Positions 17,615 through 25,618 of a stretch of 64,000 nucleotides of DNA are shown one piece after another. The position numbers were made by a program, and so were the translations under genes. The stretch comes from Candidatus Nitrosopumilus sp. (GTDB lineage: Archaea > Thermoproteota > Nitrososphaeria > Nitrososphaerales > Nitrosopumilaceae). Numbering within the stretch: the first letter of the stretch is position 1; every line of letters starts with the position of its first letter. The notes under the pieces are model-generated. The model searched no databases, was not told the origin of the DNA, and worked only from the letters and a program-made list of their open reading frames with translations. The stretch spans positions 1 to 64,000 of the forward strand of contig JAEFCZ010000042.1 in the NCBI GenBank assembly GCA_016125975.1, given 5' to 3'.

Positions 17615-19381
17615 ATGCTAAAATTCCAAGACAAAGTCGCATTAGTTACAGGAAGTGGAACAGGTATTGGAAAAGCTATTGCAACAAAATTTATTGAAAA
17701 TGGCGCAAGTGTAATTATTCTTGGTAGAAGAAAAGAGCCACTACAAGAAGCCGCAACAGAACTTGAAGGAAAAATTCCACAAGGAGTAAATGCTACAGTC
17801 AAAATTTTTGCAGGTGTAGATGTTGCTGATGAAACAGCAATGAATGAAATGTTTGATACTCTAAAAAATGAAGGAACTAATGTAGATTACATAATTAACA
17901 ATGCAGGTGTTTCAGGTCCAGTAACATGTTTTGCAAATGCACCTCTAGATGAATTTAAAAGTACAATTGGAATTCATTTGACAGGAACATTCTGGGGCTC
18001 AGTTCAAGCACTAAAAGTTATGAAAGAATGGGGAAAAATAATTACAATTTCAACATTCTTTACTGAAGAAAGACCATTAGAACAAAGACCTTATAGATTT
18101 AGAAGTCCATATACTGCATCACAAGGTGCAAAGAACAGACTTGCAGAATGCATGTCATGGGAATTAACTGAAAAGAAAATCATATCAATTGCAACAAATC
18201 CTGGACCAGTTCATTCAGACAGAATTTACAAAACAGTTTATCCAAAGGCTGCATCTGAATTCATGAGAGTTAGTGGATTTGAAGATTTAACTCCAGTTGA
18301 AGTTGAAGAAGCAAAAGATGATTTGTTAGAATGCATATTAGCAGACGGGATAGATAAAGAAGGAATTGCAAAAACAGCAGAGAAACTAGCAAACGGTAGA
18401 GATGTTAGTAAACTAACTGAAACATATACAAAATTACTAGAGCAAATTCAAAAGCTTGCAGGAAAAATTCAAAACAACACATCACATATGATTGCAGACC
18501 AAGAATTCCTAAAACAAACACAAGTTGCAGAATCAGTTCTCAATTTGTGCGATGATAAAATTGCAGAAATTCTAAACGGAAAAGTAATTCCAGGAGATAG
18601 AGTATTTTATCCAGTAAGACCACATATTGGAACTACAACACCAGGAGTTCATCAACCAGACTTTGCAGGAAAAGCAGTTGTCTTCACAGTAGATGCAACT
18701 GATAAAGCAGATGCAGAAAGAGTTGAATTTTTGGCAGGTCATGTTGAGAAAAATGGTGGAAAAGTTGCATGTTTTATTTCAAAAACAACTCCAACTGAAC
18801 TTCAAGAACAAATCAGTGGAAAATTCCATTCACATGTAGTAGATATTACAAATCCTGAAGAAGTAGAAAGATGGCTAAACACTGCTAAAACCAACATTGG
18901 AGAAATTCTAGCCGTAATTCATACCACAGGAAAACTGCCAGAAATTGGAAAATTAACTGAATTAACAAGAGCAGGATGGGATGAACTTATTGCAAAATTC
19001 ATCGTAACTCCTGCAACAGTAGCACAAAGAGCATTAGAGCAATTTGTTCCAGGAGGAAACAAAGATCCACGCCTTTACAAAGATGCAAAAGGTGCAATGA
19101 TGATTGTTGGTCCAGACCTACCAGTTGGAAGAAAAACTACAGGAACACAAAGAGCTCAAGTAGAAGTTTTCAGAGGAGCATTAAGACCATTTACAACAAC
19201 AGTCAATCAAGAATTAAGTGATGTATTAAAATCAAAAATCAGAATGTTTTCGGTTTTCCCAGGAACAGTAACAGGTGGAGAACCAAATAATGAAAGAATT
19301 GCAGATGCAATCAATTTCCTTGTTTCAGATAGTGCAGCTTCATCAGCTGAAGTCACTTTCTGTGTTGATGAATCAAGATAA
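17615..19381 (+). CDS. Tandem short-chain dehydrogenase/reductase (two SDR domains), malonyl-CoA-reductase-like layout
   Basis: N-terminal SDR: VALVTGSGTGIGKAI, VDYIINNAGVSG, ISTFF...PYTASQGAK; helical insert; second Rossmann region with a degenerate active site. Confidence 0.85.
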   Translation: MLKFQDKVALVTGSGTGIGKAIATKFIENGASVIILGRRKEPLQEAATELEGKIPQGVNATVKIFAGVDVADETAMNEMFDTLKNEGTNVDYIINNAGVSGPVTCFANAPLDEFKSTIGIHLTGTFWGSVQALKVMKEWGKIITISTFFTEERPLEQRPYRFRSPYTASQGAKNRLAECMSWELTEKKIISIATNPGPVHSDRIYKTVYPKAASEFMRVSGFEDLTPVEVEEAKDDLLECILADGIDKEGIAKTAEKLANGRDVSKLTETYTKLLEQIQKLAGKIQNNTSHMIADQEFLKQTQVAESVLNLCDDKIAEILNGKVIPGDRVFYPVRPHIGTTTPGVHQPDFAGKAVVFTVDATDKADAERVEFLAGHVEKNGGKVACFISKTTPTELQEQISGKFHSHVVDITNPEEVERWLNTAKTNIGEILAVIHTTGKLPEIGKLTELTRAGWDELIAKFIVTPATVAQRALEQFVPGGNKDPRLYKDAKGAMMIVGPDLPVGRKTTGTQRAQVEVFRGALRPFTTTVNQELSDVLKSKIRMFSVFPGTVTGGEPNNERIADAINFLVSDSAASSAEVTFCVDESR

Positions 19382-19835
19382 GAATGAAAAAATTTCTGAA
19401 TTTAGAGTTGGAGATGCATTTCATTCCACATACAGTATTTCAGATAAAGAATTAGAAGAATATCTGAATTTTTCTAGAGTGAGAAATACATTCTTAGAAG
19501 ATAAACAAAAAGGAGAACAACAAATTGTTTCAGGAAGAGCAATTTTGTCTAGAATGGAAGGGGAATTTACAAGACTAAGTCAAATTTATGGAAATCATCT
19601 TGTATTTTTAGGAACTGATGGAGATGCAGGATGGGACAATAGGGCAACATGATTTCTAAAACCACTTTACACGGATCAAGTACTGAAATTAAAATTTACA
19701 ATTTCACAAATAGATGAAATTGATGATGAGTTTGGAAAGATTGCAGTAGATTATGAAGGTACAAATCAAGACGGAGAAACAATTGTACTCTCAAAGAAAA
19801 ATATCTACAGAATCAAGAAAGAACCACCAAGATAA
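19368..19835 (+). pseudogene. MaoC/hotdog-like protein interrupted by in-frame TGA
   Basis: One reading frame 19368-19835 with TGA at 19650-19652; ...GWDNRAT*FLKPLYTDQVLKLKFTISQIDEIDDEFGKIAVDYEGTNQDGETIV... Confidence 0.65.
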
Positions 19836-19842
19836 TAAAACA

Positions 19843-19886
19843 GGAGAGCCGACTCGTCTCCCCCGCCCTCAGATCATAAGACCTGA
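19843..19886. other. GC-rich tandem hairpins (possible ncRNA or bidirectional terminator)
   Basis: GGAGA-N9-TCTCC followed by TCAGaTC-ATAA-GAcCTGA. Confidence 0.4.
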
Positions 19887-19938
19887 TGAACAATATACAT
19901 TGCAAAATTTGTATAAAAGCAGGGAGAATATTTTGAGC

Positions 19939-20724
19939 CTAAATTCCTAACAATGTAGAGTCTCCAGTTAGAGAATCAAAGAATAGTTTTCCTGCAGCAA
20001 TCAAAATTACTACAGAGACTAGAATTTGCAAATATCTCTCTTTGATGTCAATAGATAATCTTGCACCAACTAATCCACCAACAAAAGATCCAATTGCCAA
20101 GAATCCAGCCTGAAGAAAATCAGGATGTCCTAAAAGACTATGAGCAATTACTCCAGAAAATGATGCAAACAACAAAACCATTTGAGAAGTTGGAGCGGCT
20201 TTCTTCATAGCCATTCCCATTCCAACTACCATTAATGGAACAAATACAATTCCTCCCCCTATTCCAAAGAATGAAGATATGATTCCTGCAAAGAAACTAG
20301 CACCAATTGCAAAAATCATCATTTGTATAGAGATTTTCTTTTCTTTGGTTTCGATTTTTTTTCTCAAGAAAATGTATGCAGCTGATGCAATTAACACAAA
20401 ACCAAATAATATCTTAAAAATATCTGGTGCAACATCGCTAGAAACAACTGCACCTAAAATAGTACCAGGAATAGATAACAATCCAAGTTTGAACCCTAAA
20501 GAATATTCAATTCGTTTTTGTCTAGAATATGAAATAGTGGATGCAACAGCATTACTTAGAGCTGCAAAAAGACTGTTACTTGCTGCAGTAGTGGGTGGAA
20601 ATCCCAAGAAAGTTAAAACAGGAACTACAATAATTCCACCTCCCAATCCAATCATAGAACCCAAAACACCAGCTGCAAATCCTAAAAGAATAAGCCATAA
20701 TTGATCAATCATCGCAATCGTCAA
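19939..20724 (-). CDS. TauE/SafE family permease
   Basis: FAAGVLGSMIGLGGGIIVVPVL and FFAGIISSFFGIGGGIVFVPLMV. Confidence 0.93.
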   Translation of the reverse strand: MTIAMIDQLWLILLGFAAGVLGSMIGLGGGIIVVPVLTFLGFPPTTAASNSLFAALSNAVASTISYSRQKRIEYSLGFKLGLLSIPGTILGAVVSSDVAPDIFKILFGFVLIASAAYIFLRKKIETKEKKISIQMMIFAIGASFFAGIISSFFGIGGGIVFVPLMVVGMGMAMKKAAPTSQMVLLFASFSGVIAHSLLGHPDFLQAGFLAIGSFVGGLVGARLSIDIKERYLQILVSVVILIAAGKLFFDSLTGDSTLLGI

Positions 20725-21858
20725 TTAGAGAATAGAGATTCCATATATTTTGGAATCCATACATGTTTTCAATAGTTCTTCAGAATTTAGTTGAGAGCAT
20801 TGTTTCTGAATATCGTCAAAGTCAGGATGGACTAATTTTACCCATTTTCCAACCTCATGTACACAGTCATGTTGAAATTCATTTGGAATAAACTGGCATA
20901 CATCTAACGCCTCAGAAATATTCCTATTATCTGCAAAAACCATTGCCACGCCTTGATAACAATATGTCAATTTATCATAAGAGAGTTTTTGAGGGTCGCA
21001 GACTAAATTGATTTTATTAATATCTGAAACTACTAAAGATGCAAACAATCTCCCAATCCCTCTAAAACAATTTTTAGAAAATTCATCTTCAATGGTTTCA
21101 CAATAATCAACTATGTTATTTAATTTAGGTTGAGAATATCCAACATAAGTTGGTTGATAGTGATAACATGGTGCAGCTATTTCGTCATCTATAACACTGC
21201 AAGGATATGAAAGATCATTTTCATCAAAATCACTATCGTGAGATTTGTTAAATCTTACAACATTTTCCATAAACAATCCTTTTGCACAACTAATTTGTTC
21301 CCAGTCCTCAAATTGCTGACATGCTACAACAGCATTGGACATATTGTACCCATAGATACTTTCAAGACTATGTCCCACACCATGAAGACATTCCCATCGA
21401 TCAATTGTAGGGTATTCAAAGGAATCAGGACAAATAGACAGAAAATCTACTTGTTTGGGTTCAAAATTATAAAGCAATACTTGAGAATCAAGATGATTCT
21501 TTACAATACTATGAACTACTGCACCACCACACTTAGTAGATTCCACAAATTCAATTGATTCAGTGACGTCACCAAGATAGCCATATACAAAATCTCCAAG
21601 ATGATGAGCGTTTTGATGACATAGGTTTTCAGATTCAGAATAAACTAGAATCAATTCATCAACAGTGTCCAATATTGTTTCTTTATCATAGAATTCAGAT
21701 TCATCTTGTAAGAATTCAATGGCACAATGTGAATCATGTTTGCAATCATGAAGAATTTGAGAAGCAAGTTCATTTTTAGATTCATTAGTAAAAAATAACA
21801 AAAAAGAAGTAATAATTGCAAAGAAAATTAATGCCAAAAATATTATTTTTTTATTCAA
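20725..21858 (-). CDS. Secreted/membrane-anchored Cys-repeat protein of unknown function
   Basis: N-terminal TM, then repeated C-x(9-14)-C-x2-G units (CLHGVGH, CAKGLFM, CFRGIGR, CYQGVAM, CVHEVGK). Confidence 0.75.
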   Translation of the reverse strand: MNKKIIFLALIFFAIITSFLLFFTNESKNELASQILHDCKHDSHCAIEFLQDESEFYDKETILDTVDELILVYSESENLCHQNAHHLGDFVYGYLGDVTESIEFVESTKCGGAVVHSIVKNHLDSQVLLYNFEPKQVDFLSICPDSFEYPTIDRWECLHGVGHSLESIYGYNMSNAVVACQQFEDWEQISCAKGLFMENVVRFNKSHDSDFDENDLSYPCSVIDDEIAAPCYHYQPTYVGYSQPKLNNIVDYCETIEDEFSKNCFRGIGRLFASLVVSDINKINLVCDPQKLSYDKLTYCYQGVAMVFADNRNISEALDVCQFIPNEFQHDCVHEVGKWVKLVHPDFDDIQKQCSQLNSEELLKTCMDSKIYGISIL

Positions 21859-21892
21859 TTACTATCACACGTATTTTTTTAATCAGGTTAAT

Positions 21893-22537
21893 CTACTTTA
21901 GTATAATTAATGTCTGCAATACAGAATCATCTTTTGGTGTTATTTCCAAGAGGATTTCAGTATCAGCCAAGTTATCAATTTTTGATTTGATACTACGCTG
22001 GTCTGAATCATAGTAAAAAGTATGCACAGTATCTAGCCACTCAGGAATAGATTCAAAGCCAATTTCTTCTTCTTCCCAACAATCACAAACAAGTGTTTGA
22101 ATTACAGTTTCAAATATTGCATATGTTTTTTCTTTGTCAGATTCCAAAGTATCAGTTTCAAGATTTGCAATTGCTAAAATTGGTGTTACAGTACTTCCAC
22201 CAATGTTGATGTTTCCAATTGTATTTCCATTTTTGTCTAAAACAGCAGTAGTTGTACAGTATTCTACATTTCTTGGAAGGCCTTTTTCAAAAAATGTACA
22301 ATACTGGCTAATAGTATGATCAGTTATCGCTGTAGGAGATGAGACAAAGATATCATGTTCTTTCAGAGACGTTTGGATTTTCTCAATATCATAATATGTA
22401 AAACCTGAATCATAGATGGGGGTTGTAAGAGGTTCAGAAGGTTCTTCAGGAAGCAACATTGCATAGGATGTAGCAGCTGCTATGCCAAGGATAATTGGAA
22501 TTATAATTAATTTATTCACAACAAATAACTCTAGCAT
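21893..22537 (-). CDS. Hypothetical exported protein
   Basis: ORF 214 aa with N-terminal hydrophobic segment. Confidence 0.65.
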   Translation of the reverse strand: MLELFVVNKLIIIPIILGIAAATSYAMLLPEEPSEPLTTPIYDSGFTYYDIEKIQTSLKEHDIFVSSPTAITDHTISQYCTFFEKGLPRNVEYCTTTAVLDKNGNTIGNINIGGSTVTPILAIANLETDTLESDKEKTYAIFETVIQTLVCDCWEEEEIGFESIPEWLDTVHTFYYDSDQRSIKSKIDNLADTEILLEITPKDDSVLQTLIILK

Positions 22538-22559
22538 TCAAAAATAAGGTTTTGCAATT

Positions 22560-23051
22560 CTAAATTGAAATTATAGTCAAAACAGAATCTTTTGTGATAT
22601 TATTTTGCTCAATGAATCCTGCAGTTACTTCAAGAACATAAACTGCCTCTTGTTCGGGTACAACACTTTGACATGTGGCGATTTCTAATGCGGCTTTGCA
22701 TGGAGGAACATCTTGTTCTATGTGAACTATTTTGCCATCCTCATCAAACCACATCATATCAAGTGAGAATTGCATGTTAAGCATCCACAGAGAATATAGT
22801 CCAGGTTCGCTAAAAACAAAGATCATTCCTTGATCATAGGGTAGTTGATCTTGGAACATCAAGCCACGTACTCGTCGTGGTTCAGTATCTGCAATTTGCA
22901 CCTCAAGCGGGACATCATCAACTAAAATTGTACCTCTAGGAAATTCAACTGATTCTAATTTACTTTCACTAGGAAGAGACATCATGCCCACAACACCAAT
23001 AATTATTGCAGCAATTGAGATTGGAATTAGTGCCTGTGCTCTAGTAGTCAC
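22560..23051 (-). CDS. DUF192 family protein
   Basis: VQIADTEPRRVRGLMFQDQLPYDQGMIFVFSEPGLYSLWMLNMQFSLDMMWFDEDGKIV. Confidence 0.9.
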   Translation of the reverse strand: MTTRAQALIPISIAAIIIGVVGMMSLPSESKLESVEFPRGTILVDDVPLEVQIADTEPRRVRGLMFQDQLPYDQGMIFVFSEPGLYSLWMLNMQFSLDMMWFDEDGKIVHIEQDVPPCKAALEIATCQSVVPEQEAVYVLEVTAGFIEQNNITKDSVLTIISI

Positions 23052-23086
23052 ATTTGAATTTGGTTTGTCCTTTTAAAATACGTTAA

Positions 23087-23254
23087 TTATTTTGGGTTTG
23101 ATTTTAAACTACGTTTTAGTTCTTGATTTACAATATCCGAAAAACTTACACGGTTCTTGCGTTTGAGGATTTCTTTTGATTGAAGATTATAGATTTTCTT
23201 TACTAGTTCATCATCCATAGTAATTGTAACTCTTCGCGTCAAATCAATTACCAT
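23087..23254 (-). CDS. Small ribbon-helix-helix-like protein (55 aa)
   Basis: Manual translation MVIDLTRRVTITMDDELVKKIYNLQSKEILKRKNRVSFSDIVNQELKRSLKSNPK. Confidence 0.65.
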   Translation of the reverse strand: MVIDLTRRVTITMDDELVKKIYNLQSKEILKRKNRVSFSDIVNQELKRSLKSNPK

Positions 23255-23612
23255 ATAAATCAAGTTCAGAGCGAACAGTGTCTATAATTTTCAAATAATC
23301 AGCACGAGGTTCAGTGCTGATTAGAAATAATTCATTAGAGTTTATTGGAATACTAATCATTGTAACTTTTTCATATTCTGTAATTGAAGAAGTTTCATTG
23401 CCTATCTTGTAAGCCAAGTTAGTATACAAATATCGCTTTTGCAAAGCATAATGAATTGACATTTTAACTTCATCACCAACTAGTAATTTTTCAACATCAT
23501 CTTTTTGTCCTCCTGCAACTAGTTCTCCCTTACTATTTGCAACACCTGCAAATCTTACTTGAGAATCAAAATCAAGAATCTTTTTTGTCAGTTCATCATA
23601 ATTAATTGCCAA
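23244..23612 (-). CDS. Roadblock-like (DUF6659-like) protein
   Basis: ORF 122 aa, SQVRFAGVANSKGELVAGGQ... style. Confidence 0.6.
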   Translation of the reverse strand: MAINYDELTKKILDFDSQVRFAGVANSKGELVAGGQKDDVEKLLVGDEVKMSIHYALQKRYLYTNLAYKIGNETSSITEYEKVTMISIPINSNELFLISTEPRADYLKIIDTVRSELDLYGN

Positions 23613-23627
23613 GAAAATACACCAAAT

Positions 23628-24935
23628 CTATTTTTTCTTTCTAAAGATTTCATCTTTTTCTTGTAATTCATCAGTGTATGTATCCATGTCTAACATGAAC
23701 TCTTCTTCATCAGAGTACGCAAACTCTGCATGTTCACTGATATCAAGACCAACATCTTCAACTTCAGGACTGACCCTGATTCCAATAAGATGTTTTATTA
23801 TCTGCATCAGTATCCATGTTCCACCAAATCCAATTGCAGCTGCAACAGCAACACCTACTCCTTGAATCCATAATTGATCAGGATTACCAAATAGTAATCC
23901 ATCTACTCCGCCAGGGTTAATCATAGTACTTGCAAAGATACCAATTGCAAGAGAGCCTACAATACCTGCAACGCCGTGGACTGAGCTGACATCAAGGGCA
24001 TCATCAATGTGTAATTTTTCTTTGAATAGAACCACACCAGAATAAGAGATTACACCAATTGCAACACCAATTACAAAGGCATGTTCAGCACTAACAAATC
24101 CAGATGCAGGTGTGATTCCAGCTAGTCCAGCAATTGCACCATTAATTGTAGCAACAACAGATGGTTTTCCTGTCCTTACCCATGAAAGTCCACCCCAAAT
24201 TAAGGCTGAAACTGATGAAGCCATGTGAGTTACGATTACAGTATTTCCTGCAACACCACCAGATGCTGCAAGTGCACTACCTGCATTAAATCCGAACCAT
24301 CCAAGCCAAAGTAAAGATGAACCTAAAACGGCAAGTGGAATACTATGAGGAATCATAATGGCAGGACCATAATTTCTTCTCTTTCCAAGTACGAGTGCTG
24401 CAGCTAAGGCTGCCATACCCACACTAGTGTGAATTACAATACCACCTGCAAAGTCTACAACTCCTAGTTGTGCTAACCAGCCACCTCCCCATACCCAGTG
24501 TACAAGAGGATAGTAGATCAAAGTAGACCATGCTGCGATAAATATGATAAATGAGCTGAACTTCATTCTTTCAGCAATTGTTCCTGTAAGAAGCAATGGA
24601 GCAATACATGCAAACATCAATTGGAATTTTACAAATAATACTCCAGGAATTGTTGGAGCATAATCTAGTGGACCGTCAGAAGGCACACCTTTGAGAAATA
24701 CCCAACTAGTATCACCAATAAGCCCCATAGTAGAATCACCAAATGATAAACTAAATCCAAAAACAAACCACATGACACTCAAAAGTGCTAAACCGAAAAA
24801 TATCTGCATGAAAATTGATGCTGCATTTTTCTTTCTAAGTAAACCAGATTCAAAAAGACCCAATGCGGGGATCATAAGCAATACAAGACTTCCAGCTACA
24901 AGCATCCACGCAGTATCACCAGAATCAAGTACCAT
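23628..24935 (-). CDS. amt: Ammonium transporter
   Basis: DTAWMLVAGSLVLLMIPALGLFESGLLRKKN, DFAGGIVIHTSVGMAALAAALVLGKR, SVHGVAGIVGSLAIG. Confidence 0.97.
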   Translation of the reverse strand: MVLDSGDTAWMLVAGSLVLLMIPALGLFESGLLRKKNAASIFMQIFFGLALLSVMWFVFGFSLSFGDSTMGLIGDTSWVFLKGVPSDGPLDYAPTIPGVLFVKFQLMFACIAPLLLTGTIAERMKFSSFIIFIAAWSTLIYYPLVHWVWGGGWLAQLGVVDFAGGIVIHTSVGMAALAAALVLGKRRNYGPAIMIPHSIPLAVLGSSLLWLGWFGFNAGSALAASGGVAGNTVIVTHMASSVSALIWGGLSWVRTGKPSVVATINGAIAGLAGITPASGFVSAEHAFVIGVAIGVISYSGVVLFKEKLHIDDALDVSSVHGVAGIVGSLAIGIFASTMINPGGVDGLLFGNPDQLWIQGVGVAVAAAIGFGGTWILMQIIKHLIGIRVSPEVEDVGLDISEHAEFAYSDEEEFMLDMDTYTDELQEKDEIFRKKK

Positions 24936-24986
24936 TGAAGAAAAAAATTATTTTTTTAATTAATAACAATATCCTAATTTGATTGT

Positions 24987-25003
24987 CAAATGATAATCAT
25001 TTG
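24987..25003. promoter_or_regulatory. Perfect inverted repeat in divergent amt/glnK promoter
   Basis: CAAATGAT-A-ATCATTTG. Confidence 0.65.
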
Positions 25004-25053
25004 GTATACAAAATCAGAAATTATATTTATCAAGTTGAAATTACAATTATCAA

Positions 25054-25383
25054 ATGCTCAAAATAGAAGCCATTCTTGGCGAAAATGACGTCATGGCAAT
25101 TAGTGAAGCACTCAAGAAGATCGGAATTGGAGGTCTTACAGTTACCAAAGTCAGAGGTAGAGGGAAAAGACCAGGTCCAGAAATTCACGCATCAAAAGGA
25201 AGTGAAATTTTTGTTCCACAGTTTAACGACAAATACTTTATCTCAGCCATCATTCAAGACTCAAAAGAAGACGAAGTGGTAAATATCATTAAAGAAAATG
25301 GTAGAATAGGTAAAATTTTTGTTTCACAAGTATTGCGCGCAGTAGATATTGCAACAGGCGATAAAGGCAAAGAAACAATCTAG
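25054..25383 (+). CDS. glnK: Nitrogen regulatory protein P-II
   Basis: MLKIEAILGENDVMAISEALKKIGIGGLTVTKVRGRGKRPG ... NGRIGKIFVSQVLRAVDIATGDKG. Confidence 0.96.
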   Translation: MLKIEAILGENDVMAISEALKKIGIGGLTVTKVRGRGKRPGPEIHASKGSEIFVPQFNDKYFISAIIQDSKEDEVVNIIKENGRIGKIFVSQVLRAVDIATGDKGKETI

Positions 25384-25392
25384 AGGATTATC

Positions 25393-25521
25393 ATGAATTT
25401 ACGTAAAAGCAAATTATTCCACAGAGAAAAGATGCAACCAATTAGACCTAAGGGCTATCCTAAGGTAGCTGCAATTGTAGGAATAATTGTTATACCACCG
25501 ATATTGTTACTAGTTATATGA
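25393..25521 (+). CDS. Small membrane protein (42 aa)
   Basis: Manual translation MNLRKSKLFHREKMQPIRPKGYPKVAAIVGIIVIPPILLLVI. Confidence 0.5.
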   Translation: MNLRKSKLFHREKMQPIRPKGYPKVAAIVGIIVIPPILLLVI

Positions 25522-25616
25522 AAACTTCTAAGAAGATCAGCATTGCAAAGTTGATAATGGCTGCAGTTGGTTTGACTTTGGTTGGATTGTGGTTATTCTC
25601 AGATTATATTTTCTAA
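25518..25616 (+). CDS. Small membrane protein (32 aa)
   Basis: Manual translation MKTSKKISIAKLIMAAVGLTLVGLWLFSDYIF; ATGA overlap with previous ORF. Confidence 0.5.
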   Translation: MKTSKKISIAKLIMAAVGLTLVGLWLFSDYIF

Positions 25617-25618
25617 AG

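Noticed and set aside
19275-19367. Upstream start for the MaoC-like ORF as given in the ORF track
   Set aside because: The extra N-terminus (MENQIMKELQMQSISLFQ...) is an out-of-frame reading of the SDR 3' end; ATG 19368 is more sensible
19650-19652. Selenocysteine or pyrrolysine at the in-frame stop
   Set aside because: Pyrrolysine uses TAG, no SECIS-like structure was seen, and the context suggests Trp rather than a redox site
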